DNA of 64,000 nt. It comes from Periplaneta americana (lineage: Eukaryota; Arthropoda; Insecta; Blattodea; Blattidae). The position numbers were made by a program, and so were the translations under genes. Under the pieces are notes generated by a model, which did no database searches, was not told the origin of the DNA, and worked only from the letters and a program-made list of their open reading frames with translations. The stretch lies in NCBI RefSeq assembly GCF_040183065.1, contig NC_091120.1, forward strand, positions 72,690,708-72,754,707, given 5' to 3'. Of the stretch, positions 1-10,700 are shown piece after piece. Numbering within the stretch: position 1 is the stretch's first letter; each line of letters begins with the position of its first letter.

Positions 1-97
1 TAATGAAATGCAAAGTTTGCAAGATTATTCTTCAAAAAGAGATGAGACAGAACTACCAGACTTAGTGGGAGTGACATTTTGTTAAAATTGCTGCCAA

Positions 98-610
98 TTG
101 AAACACAATCATACAGTAAGATTTGTGAAGAAAATCGTCTACTCATATTTTCAAATTAAATTGAAAACTGAATTATCGTATTCTGCTATGAGGGTGATGT
201 TCGGAGTTCATCGGACAACTATAATTATGATGTATTTTTACCACCACTTTATTGCTGTTGGTTACTGTAGTTTTGTGTTTTGGCCTAGCAGAAAAAGTAT
301 TCAGGAAACAATGCCCGCAATATTGCAAAGAAAGTACACTACTCAAAATGCAGAGTGACAACTGATTGTACTGAAGTTAAAGTGAAACGCCACGTAACGT
401 GGATCAAATGGTGGCCTTCAAATCTAAATACTACGGTGGCAGATCGAGTGACTCATTCATAACAGCTGATTGCGGATTATTTACTCTATTAGAAGGTGGT
501 GATGAAGTCAGGTTTTCCCGGAATAAAAACAAACCTCTCCGATAAAGGGATCATTGTTGTTGCTTTACCGTATCTGCATGATAACAGATTAACAGCTGAA
601 GAAGTAGAAA
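98..610 (+). pseudogene. Broken DDE transposase, Harbinger/DDE_Tnp_4-like
   Basis: Fragments in shifting frames match the order of a DDE superfamily endonuclease of the Harbinger or THAP-linked kind. First comes a segment with FWPSR and TMPAILQRKY (about 275-330), then DCTEVKV (about 364-390), then KYYGGRSSDSFIT (about 424-465), then LLEGGDE (about 487-510). DCTE would carry the first catalytic aspartate and the RSSD segment the second. The region expected to hold the third is frameshifted. Stops and frame changes separate the blocks, so no protein can be made. The 5' half of the gene is missing or lies before the window. The family call rests on remembered motifs. Confidence 0.72.
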
Positions 611-900
611 CTACTCGTTAAATAAAACATAACATAAAAAAGACTACTTCTAGAATTAAATCACATTAAAATACGTAATTTATAGAGACACTATACACAT
701 ATAAATATTACACACGTCATGACATCAAATGTAAGTATATCAATGTTTTCGTAATATGACTATTCCGCCTCATTCAGTGGTCTGAAATCTGATTTAAATG
801 CCAAACAACTACACTGATATTTCAGGAACTCTGTAGTTACATTTTTACACTCCTCTAAAAGTACTGAACTTTCCACTGCGTCTATTAAATACGTAAAAAC
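601..900. other. AT-rich DNA, nothing recognised
   Basis: This stretch holds no reading frame with recognisable content and no clear repeat. It separates the transposase remnant from a LINE tail. Confidence 0.5.
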
Positions 901-962
901 TGGAGAATACTGGGTTTGCAGTGAAAGACCTGTCCTTGGTCAGAACACTATGAATGAACGAA
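901..962 (+). mobile_element. 3' end of LINE family A
   Basis: The bases match the 3' terminus shared with copies at 29.9, 38.1, 59.8 and 62.9 kb: a coding end reading LGLQ, a stop, then CAGAACACTATGAATGAACG. The ATGA-type tail is the usual tetranucleotide tail of this family. It is a very strongly 5'-truncated insertion. Confidence 0.7.
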
Positions 963-1700
963 CCTATTCTTATTAATATTACAACTTTTTATCGGCAGAA
1001 AGCCGCATGTAATTTCTATATCACACATAATTAGTGAATCAATGCTAGCCTGTAGTTAATTAGGAATTGAGACACTGCGCGGCGCCACCAGTACGATTTC
1101 CAGACCCTTGCACGGTGCCTATACTGTGATATAAACTTGTTCAATGTTGGCCTTGTTATGACTAAGAATGTGACGTCGCGACGTAGCCTGTCTTTCTCGT
1201 TAGCCAAGCATGTATAAAGACATGGACTTGGGCTAGGCCTATTTCTTGTCGGTGGAAGGTCATTCTGCCCTACCAGAGCTAACGTCTGAAGAAATCTCAA
1301 GTTCGCAAAAGAGGCGACTTGGGCTGTTCTTTTATTCTGGACCTCAATTTTCTGAATCCTTGCAAGGATACAAGAATACACATTCCATTCCTAATCTTTC
1401 TTCAGTAAAAAGTACAGAGCTCTTTGAAGACCGAGGCCTATTCTGTCTGAGATCAATATGGTGTTGCATGTAACAGTCTAGATTCAATTTCAGTAACATC
1501 ATGTTCAAATTAAGATAATTTCTTTCTCTTTTTATATCATCGTCAACAACTGTTTGCGTTTAATCATACGCGTTCGGGTTACACACTAATTCCTCGGTCT
1601 ATCACGTATTATGATCGCCATGCTTTTTCTTTCCTTTCTTGCATGACGTATCACTTGTTTAAAATTCAATTCATGTGGCATTATTTTTAAGACTCAGATT
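963..1700. other. No supported gene
   Basis: Short open frames on both strands overlap one another and show no known motif. I see no repeat structure here. Confidence 0.45.
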
Positions 1701-1704
1701 TCTT

Positions 1705-1790
1705 GAAGCCCGGCCGGGTGACTACGCTAGCGCGCTTCCTTTGGGCGGTGCTGTCAGAAGATTCGTGAGTTCGAATCCCGCCTCGAACAT
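1705..1790 (+). repeat. tRNA-derived SINE head
   Basis: An A-box-like block (GGGTGACTACGCTAGCGCGC) is followed about 50 bases later by a B box, GTTCGAATCCC. That is the internal Pol III promoter layout of a tRNA-derived SINE. The cloverleaf cannot be completed, so it is not a functional tRNA. The SINE body probably runs on to about 1960. Confidence 0.6.
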
Positions 1791-1979
1791 GAATGGATAT
1801 ATCTTGTTAATGTTCTGCCATGTGTGTGTGTTTCAGTGGAGGCTCCTATGCTCTTTAACCAAGGATAAGGGAGATCCACAAATGTGTCGATGTCTAGTGT
1901 GTGTGTGTCCACAGAATCGTCCCCTTTCCTACAGGCATTGCCATATAAGACCTATAAGGGCCCATTTACAATGAGAAGT

Positions 1980-3090
1980 AAACGCAACGCGAACACAAAA
2001 CCCTGTGATCATGTTAATTAATGGATCCATTTACAATGATTTGCATAAACAAAAACATTAGCAATAACAGGAGCTAACGCGAAAGGTTGCAAACTCAGAG
2101 CTTTCATGATCACGTATTATGATCTCTAATGATTTTTCTTTCCTTTGGTGCATGACATAATCGCATTGAAGTATCACTTGTGAATGGACCCTAATAGGAG
2201 AGGTTAAGCGACCAATAAAGAAATGAATTCCTTGGATAATTCAAGACCGATTGAAATCAACTTAACTGTTGTATGCTCAAAGCTGAAAAATTATGAACAT
2301 AAGTGTATAAGAAAAGTTAGAAATTTTGCGGTTCGAAGCATTTTACGTTCTCCGTCCCCCCTGAGAATTCTGTAGCCTCCTCAGATTAATGCCATTTGTA
2401 TGCAAGTCACGGTACCACATCCTGCTGCATCCTCAGTTCAAAGATGATATATGAAGTTGAATTTTTAATGAAGCGAAATGAGTCCGAAAGGCAACGATGA
2501 AAGTTACCCAGCAATTCTGCTTCAATTGGTTGAAGGAGGAAACATCGGTTAAAACCCCAAGCAGGACGTGAACCCGGTCCCATTCGTTTCACAGCCAGAC
2601 ATGCTGTTACTTCATAGCGACTTGCCGAATAACGACTTAGAGCTTATACGATATTTTGCTCTATAAGTCAGGTTTTTTGTGTTTTATATAAATATATCGA
2701 GATTAAAGTTTAATACTATGTTATAATTATTGTGATGTACCGAACTACATATGATATTTCCGTGCAGGAATTCTGTGTTATAAAAGGATGGGTGGAGCGG
2801 ATAAAAATTCATCGACAGCATCCGACTCTATTACACAGTTCAGGTCTGCTGTTTAGTGGACATTCGAAAACAAAACAAAACTAGGCTCTTGGAGATCAGA
2901 AGAATTTGGTAGCCAGCACTTCATTAAAAAACAAGAACATGTGTTTTATCAGAAAAAAAGGATAACTTTTCATTTGAATCATTTAAAATGTTTACAGTCA
3001 TTCACCATAATGTGTAGGGACTCCTAAAGCATGCACTAATAATTTGTTTTATTGTAAGTTTATTCTGATATTTATTTGTTAATTCCAACG
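1980..3090. other. Intergenic DNA with a weak SINE-like trace
   Basis: Around 2545-2600 a degenerate minus-strand tRNA-like block can be suspected (GAACCCGGTCC). Otherwise I see no gene, tandem repeat or clear inverted repeat. Confidence 0.35.
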
Positions 3091-3092
3091 TT

Positions 3093-3175
3093 TATACCTT
3101 ATTTTATTTCAAGGAGTGCAGTTCGGTGGCTCCTTTGAACACCGAACTGAACTCCTTGAAATAAAATAAGGTATA
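3093..3175. repeat. 36-bp stem hairpin with 11-base loop
   Basis: Arms 3093-3128 and 3140-3175 are reverse complements with one mismatch (GAGTGC against GAGTTC in rc). The loop is 3129-3139. The folded unit of 83 bases has the size of a pre-miRNA hairpin, but it could equally be a short palindromic MITE remnant. Nothing shows transcription. Confidence 0.85.
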
Positions 3176-3298
3176 ATCAAATCTAAAGTATCTTAATGTG
3201 TTTTACATATTATAAAAATTAGGGGTAAACAAATTCCGAGCAGCATGTAACCATGGCGACTAAAAATTATTATGTGGTGCCTGAATAATTTATTTAAT

Positions 3299-3330
3299 TT
3301 TTAGTTGGTTATTTAACGACGGTATATCAA
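3299..3330 (-). repeat. SINE tail fragment
   Basis: GTTATTTAACGACGGTATAT is the tail shared by the SINE copies at 10.8, 11.5 and 32.0 kb. Only about 30 bases remain, and they abut the fold-back element that follows. Confidence 0.6.
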
Positions 3331-3835
3331 TTACTCCCCCAATTTGAAATTTCAATGACACCCCTATATCTTCATACTAAAACATGAAAGAGCATTGAAT
3401 TGTTTATACACCTCATTCATTTGCTTTCGCATGTTTTGTTTTCTATCGTCGCCTGGCAACCTCGATTTTTGTTATTATCGATTAGAGCTGAAGAGAAATA
3501 AGCTACAAAAATTTATTGAGCATTTCATGTAATAGTTGTGTTAGTGTATTAAATTATTTTAAAATGGTGTATACTCTTCAAGAGAGAACAAAAATCATCC
3601 TTATTGATTAAATTTAGGAAATTACACAAAATAAGCTGTGTTTTCATCTTACAATCTACTGATAATAACAAAAATACACGTTGCCAGGCGACGATCGAAA
3701 ACAAAAGATGTGAAAACGAATGAGGTGTATAAACAATTTAATACTCTTTCATATTTAAGTATAAAAATGTAGGGGTGCCATTTGAAATTTCAAAGTGGGG
3801 GTGGCTGGAGGATGGGAGGTGAAATCTAAAATGCA
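3331..3835. mobile_element. Fold-back MITE, arms about 170 bp
   Basis: The left arm (about 3331-3510) and right arm (about 3620-3835) are diverged inverted repeats. Both contain TTGTTTATACACCTCATTC and the block CGTCGCCTGGCAAC in matching order. A second copy with an insertion lies at 33.3-34.6 kb. There is no coding capacity. The transposon superfamily is not certain because the target duplication is not visible. Confidence 0.75.
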
Positions 3836-3924
3836 GTTAAGCCTGGTTTCAATATCTAAATTGACGGGTTTTTTGTTTAAATTTAATTCAATTTAAATAA
3901 TTGGTTCTTTAGACTGAGGAGTTT

Positions 3925-4170
3925 TGAAATGAGCCGTTCAGAGCAGAAGTGGTGAAGTCAAAAAATGGGTAATGAGGGTTCAAATAAACATTCTGTAAAA
4001 TACAGCGCAAAGTAGCAATTAATGCTCAATTTATTTAAACTATTAGTAGTCAGTGGATAGCAAGAAGGACATATTAATTACTACTTTGCACTGTATTTTA
4101 CAGAATTTTTACTTTAAACCTCATTTCCCATTTTTGACTTACACCACTTTTACTCTGAACGCCTCAAATG
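3925..4170. mobile_element. Fold-back MITE, arms about 95 bp
   Basis: The left arm (about 3925-4022) and right arm (about 4073-4170) are inverted repeats. They share ATTCTGTAAAATACAG, GCAAAGTAG and GTTCAGAG in mirrored order, around a spacer of about 50 bases. It is non-coding. It sits about 430 bases before the first coding exon of the host gene. Confidence 0.75.
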
Positions 4171-4270
4171 AAAGCCCTGTATAAGTTATGTTGGGCAAGC
4201 CTGTGATCCAGGCAACACAGCAGTTTTCTTTAGATACTCCGGTTCGCCTGCGACATTCCGACAATTTTCC

Positions 4271-4310
4271 ATCATCACCACCACCACCACCACCACCACC
4301 CACCATCATT
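4271..4310. repeat. (CAC)n microsatellite
   Basis: An uninterrupted CAC run lies in a CATCATCACC context upstream of exon 1. Confidence 0.9.
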
Positions 4311-4603
4311 CATTACGAGTGTAGACCCACCGCCTGTAGTACACTCTAGATAGTCTCTGTCGAACTAGATGGTCTATGCTTTTCGGCACTAGCGATATCT
4401 ATAAGCCATGCTCGTAGAATCGGGGCAAATAATGGTAAGTTAAGGGTCCTGCCATTGCACAAATAAAAAAGCTTTTAGCATTATCTACAAATAAACTGAT
4501 ATTTAAAATCAATGTTGACTCTTTTCAATAATCTTACAAAGCTAATTTTTTAAACCTCTTCTTCGTGCTTTATGTTCATAGTTCCCATGGTGACTCTTGA
4601 GCC

Positions 4604-4708
4604 ATGTCGTACAAGATCGGGTGTCTGCCCGTGCTGGACAGCTTTCATTGCTGCTGCTTCTCCTGCGCCCTTAAGACGTCCACCCTCGTCATAGGGTGTC
4701 TCACGCTG
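4604..4708 (+). CDS. Coding exon 1 of the tetraspan gene
   Basis: The exon has 35 codons, starts MSYKIGCLPVLD, contains FHCCCFSC and ends at CTG before the donor gtgagt (4709). The intron phase is 0. An ATT microsatellite starts about seven bases into the intron, so reading on past the donor gives an artificial leucine run. GC content is far higher than in the flanks. Confidence 0.85.
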
Positions 4709-4714
4709 GTGAGT

Positions 4715-4777
<63 letters not shown>

Positions 4778-7700
4778 ATTTTTCTGTATATCGTAATTAG
4801 GAGAAATTCGCGATAAACAGAAAAACTAGCAGTAAGAACCTAAAGTAGATCAGCCTTGTCAGACATCAGTGCACGTCTAGGAAATCGCGAGCACTGCAAT
4901 GCTACCGCAGGTACCTGATCTGACGTAGGAGAGGACAACGCCCAGCCCGAAGGGGATTGAAGGGTTGTACAGTACATAACGTGAATATCACTACTGTCCA
5001 AATTTCACGAGGGGATCCCTGCGAGGGAAGTATGATCCTTGCGGAGTAAAAGGAGGGAGTAAGCCAGTAACTCAGCGTCCTTTGAAGGAGCAGATGGATG
5101 GGGGTGATGTCATTGGCCGGCTGGGACAAACAAGGTTCAATCAATGGCTGGCTGGTTCAGTGTCGGGGATAGGTTATAAGAGTGGGGAGGGGGGGGAACT
5201 CGTGATCGTCTCGTGAAATGCAGACAGTATAAACTACGTACAAATAACTGCATAATGCTTGAACTAAGAACATTAATATTTATATTTCCATGTAACTCGT
5301 AATATTTTCTGAAAAAAAAAGTAGCCTATATACCAACAACAAAGGAAACAGTTTTTGATTTTCGTGCAATAGTTAGGCCTATAGAAGTAAATCGTTGTAA
5401 CTTCCCTTCTGAACAATAAAACGTTATAATGAAATTGATGATAACATAAACTGACCTTTCTATAGTCATTACACAACTTATTTTAAATTAAGACGTTAAT
5501 TCTTATAAACTACCGTACTATTACTTAAAACAGCAAATTTATTTAGAGCACAAATCAAAAATATTTTTCACCTTAGAGGTTTCCGGCTATAAATTAAATT
5601 TTTAGCTACAAATGAAATACATTTAAATTGATATTGCCTTAGTAGGGCGCTGTTTTTTGTAACAATGATGTAGGCCTAATTGTTGAATTTGAAAAGTAGG
5701 CAGAAGAGCAAATAGCTACAGGTCAATATGCGCGTCATCAGATAAAAGAAAATACTTTTAGCAAGTCTCATTATTGTCTTGAGATGATTATGTGTCGAAC
5801 GGGAAGTCTGTTTAGTTTTATTGAGATTCATTCTGGAAGAAAACTATTCACATATGTATGTGCTTCCAAATATTGAAATGACCTTTGTAGGAAAGTTACG
5901 TAACTGAGGGAAGCGGGGGCGATTAAGCGATTGGTAAAAGGTAACAATATCCTTCTCCTTGTATTGTTGTTTCAGTTTTCTGTCACGCACGAGACGAATG
6001 AGTTCTAATTGCATATTTGGTGGGACATTGGTTTAAACCCTGAAAGACATGTGTACTCACCCCTGCTACACAAGATCCTTACAGTCGTAGGAGGAGAAGC
6101 GACGTGTATACAACTCATGCATTTTGTCAAGACACTCGCGATGTGCAGTACGAGAACAACGTTTCTGTAGAGAAGACAGGATTAGAAGGTAATGTTGGGC
6201 GTGTGTCTACAGAGTTGAAGGCAAAGAGTAACCCATTCCCCTATAATTCGTAAGTAGACTCATCCGATCTCGTGCGCAGCTCTGTAGAAAGAATGGGGGA
6301 GTGTCTTGACAAAATGCATGAGCTGTAGCTATGAGCAAGAACTGACTATAGTGAGCAAATTCCTTCAGCAAGTACTCACTTACATGGCTAGTAGACTAAT
6401 AGCTAGGCGATTTAAAATCTTAATTCTATAAATTTCCTTTATTAGGAAATCTGTGTCTGTTTTCTGAATTAAGCCACTTCACTTAATTTGGATTTTATAT
6501 AAATATTGTGACTACGAAAAAGACTTGTAAATTGGATTTTATAAATATACAGTATTTGTGCGGTACTATAAAACGCACATTAAAACATGAATAAATATTC
6601 CATTAAAATTTAATGATGTTATGGAGATGCCAATCTTCCTATATCAGTGCTAAGCTGGATTGTTCAATAGAATATGAAGAAGGTACTGTTAGGCCTAAGC
6701 CTCGATTTATTTATAGCTTTGACCGCTGTCGTGGCATCTACCAATTACAATTGATCAACATCCTTTTATTTACAACAAAAAATATTAGCTCTCAATGCTA
6801 GTTTCGGCATATTTGTATCGGACAATTAGGAAGACGCATTCGAAGGTCGTGAAGATGGTCTTGTTTAAGTACTTCAAAACTAACAGCTGTTTGTAAATTA
6901 TAACTCATGAAGACATAAAACAAGGTTTCGTAACGGAAATAAATGCAGACTGAAATTTATCGACATGAGTTTCAAACATGATAGAATAATTTATAAGTAA
7001 ACAGGATGCTGTAAAATTAAATAATAGTAATTAATAGTTTTTCATAGATGAGCAACAGTGATTTTAAAACAATACAAATGTTATATTTTGTTGTTTCTGA
7101 TTATTGTAAACTTTGTTAGATTTTACTTTTAACAGACACTAGAAGAGAATTTATGAATTAAAATTGAAATGAAGATGTGATCTAGGATAAATGGACCCTT
7201 TATGGGACATGAGATGATTTCGGACAAGTAGTAAGTTAAAAAAAAAATAAGTATTCAGATATAGAAAAATCCTCATCAACTTCTCGCATGAAAATACCTA
7301 ACTAAGCTTTGTATTTCTACCAGTGTTTTCGTCCAATGCGAGTAAATAAGCTACAGACTGATTAATTGTTTTGTTTCGATTTGTTTTAATTAATTTTGCA
7401 GTCTTGCCTATTCTCCCGTGAATTGTTTTGGAAACAAATTTATGGAAATTCTGGAGGGCGACCACTTCATGATTTTCGAACTTTTTTTTCACAAACGATG
7501 ATTATATGCTGGATTTTCGAAAGATATTAGTATATATAGTAGTACATATATTTATTTAACCTGGTAGAGATAAGACCATCAGGCCTTCTCTTCCCCTCTA
7601 CCAGGGGATTACAACTACAATATTAAGAATACAATAATTAGAATTAGTATTAAATTTAAAATTACAATAAAAGTCAAAGTACTAAAAGATTACCTAATTA

Positions 7701-10700
7701 ATAAAAGATAGATGATTTATTATAGAAGTTAAGGGGACACTCAACTATATTTTAGAACTTTTTTCCTATTTGACCAATCTTTTTCAAATTTGGAGAAAAG
7801 GTTTAATATACACATGGAAAGTAACATACAAAATATCAGCTCATTATATCCAATACTTTTCAAAATAAACAATATTTCAATTTTTAATCAATCATTAATT
7901 GAAATCTCACTTTTAATTATCATTTTTTATTTTTTGGCTTTGTGCATTTGACTGTGACTTCTCAATTAATAGGGGAAGAATTCTGCATATTGATTTAGTT
8001 CTGTCACGTAAATTCGTGTAGAAATTTAATTTTTCATTTCTATGACACTTTTTCTGCAATTTTTAAGTTGAGTGTCCCCTTAAGAAAAAAGAAACATTTT
8101 TTTTCTGACGTACAAATTAAACATAGGATAATAAAATTATACAGTGATTAAATTACAGGATAATTAAATATTTTATGCTAGAATAAGATAATTATTTACA
8201 AGAGGTCATTTCTGAACGAGCCTCAGTTTCTGACCAAGTGCGTAGTAAGTTTGCGTTTGAATTCAATTTTACTTCGATAATAGAAACAATTTAGGAAACT
8301 TATAATTTCGACTGCAACCTAACATAACCGATCACAATCTAAACTAACCTAATCTAACCTTAATTAATTCAAGCAAAACTAAGCTAAACTGAACTAACCT
8401 ACCTGATAATGTTATGTTAGCTTACATTAGGTCAGGTTAGGATAGATTTGCTTAGTTTAGCTCAGTTTAGCTTAGTTTTGTTTGGGTTTGTCAAGGCTAG
8501 GTAGGTTAGTTTAGGTTGTGATAGATTATGTTAGGTTACAGTCGAAATTATGTGTTTCCGGAATTTTTTTATATTATCTTTCAAAAATCCAGCATATAAT
8601 CATCATTTGTTGGGGGGGGGGGGAGAAGAGTTCGAAAATCGTGGAGTGGTTGTCCTCCAGAACTACCGAATTAATTTCATTTAAATTTATTTTCTGGACA
8701 GAGTATTTTCAGTGACATCTTTTATGCAAGATTTTACAAATTCTCCACTGTAAAAAGCTACACTGATTTTCTAATCTCGCGGAAGCTGTTTTCGATTAAG
8801 AGGCTGGATATTTGTGTATTTTTTTGTTTGTATATTATTCTTTTAAATTTCTTAAAACATTAGCATATATTTGAACTAGAATAATAATAAAAAAATATAC
8901 AGTATAATCATAGTGGAAACGCATTACAATTTTGACACATTTAGTTATAGAGCTACATGTAACCAGCAGTTTCATAATTATCTTCATCATTAATTAATTT
9001 AGAACACGTCTAACTTACCTGGTAATTGCATGATGGTCTTTCTGATAGGACAAGTAGTATCGTCGCATGTTGCATTGTATGCCTTAAGAACCTCAGAAAA
9101 AATTGAACTTCCAACATTCTCCCCAACACAAAAGGAATAATCACTTCCTAGTCATCGTTAAATCTACGTTTTCCAAGACTATTTTCATACTTGGAAGACA
9201 TTGCGAAACGTTTGAACTCTCCGAATAACACACAGACAAAGCCAGTCCACTGCTACTCTCGCCCTTCACGTAACAACATTGAACTCGGTAGGTCTACAGA
9301 TAGGGGTGGGTGGGGTAGAGTGCGCTTAGTATATGACATCTTGGGTCCAGTTGCGTAACTTCAGAAACGTACTCGCGATTAGTGTTTTGGAGACAAATGT
9401 ATTAGTGCCCTGTACAAGAAAGGAAATAACAGAGATTCAGTAAATTACAGATAAATTAGTGTAATGCCATCTTAGAACAGAAACCTTAGTAATATAATTA
9501 AGATCCGATGGAGGAATCAATTCAAACTAAAATATATCAGAACCAAGCTGGCTATAGAAGAGATAGATCCTATTTAGATGCTTATTGTACAGACCTGCAG
9601 AACTGTAGCTCCTCAGTGCGACTCCCTTCGTACCTTCTTCACATAAATATACATGAACAATTTAACTTATAATTTATTATTGATAATGATTCACGTGAGT
9701 AGCAGTTATAAATAGGTATATGCAACTCATTAGCAATAGGAATAAAATAAATGAAAACATGAACGAGATATAGCTTATAATTTTATTACTATTCAGTATT
9801 GACAAAAAAAAAAAAGAAATTTTATAAATTGATAATAAATTGTAGGGCCAAAACAAGGAAAAAGTTTTGATATTTTTTTCGATCTAGAGATATGAAATAC
9901 CAAATTTATTCTATATATATATATATTTGGAGGGATATAAGCTGGAATTAGTTTGAATATTTTAAAGGATTCGGTATTATTTTTGTTCAAAATTTTCCGA
10001 GAATTATCATCGAGTATGTCGTTTTTCTGTCATTGAAAGTATGGAAACAAAAAATTCATCTCAATGATCTAAGTAGTTGGTATCTGGAATGGACAAGGTA
10101 TTTTGAATACCTTATAATATAAGAACCAAAGGAATTTATTCTGTATCAACTCGATAGAATGAACGTTGTTTTTGCAACGAGGATTCCAAATTATTGTAGC
10201 ACATTCCACTTGCTTCTAACCAGGTGTAGGCGTAACCTAAAAACAGGTGGTTGCTTGAATAATTTCGAATTGCAAATCCAAGTGATTTGTAAGCAGAATT
10301 AGTAATTGTTAAAATATGGGCTTTGAAAGTTAAATTAATCTTAAATTCGATACCTAAATTAATTAGATATTAGTTTAAACAATCGCACACTATTCGTAAT
10401 AATATCTGCTTGAAATTTGCTACTTGCTACAAGTTAACATTCACACGAGGAAAGTGGTGGAGTCAAGTTGATCACGTGATGGGGAAGTGGACACAAAAGT
10501 TGACGAGTCGTCAACTCAAATTCTGCTTGACCGTCAAGTCACAACTTGACTGTCTCGACCATATCACACGGGGAAAGTCGAAGGAAAGTCGACTTGTTCA
10601 AGCACTTGAATCCTGTAAATTATCCCCGTGTGAACTGGCCTTAAGCCAAGACCGCCGGAAGAAATGCCGGGAGTTGTTAGTCTGCACATTGAAAAGTACA

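Larger units (their letters stand above)
7440..8668. repeat. 1.2-kb structure bounded by 93-bp inverted arms
   Basis: Left arm 7440-7529 and right arm 8575-8668 are reverse complements at roughly 80-85 percent. Both hold the blocks AATCCAGCATATAATCATC and TTCGAAAATC (right-arm sense). Between them lie a LINE 3' fragment with a TTAA MITE and a TTAGG-like palindrome. The right arm carries a G13 run near 8611. Confidence 0.75.

Noticed and set aside
4604..4816. A 70-residue protein with a leucine run
   Set aside because: The reading passes through the exon 1 donor and the ATT array; the true product splices at 4708.
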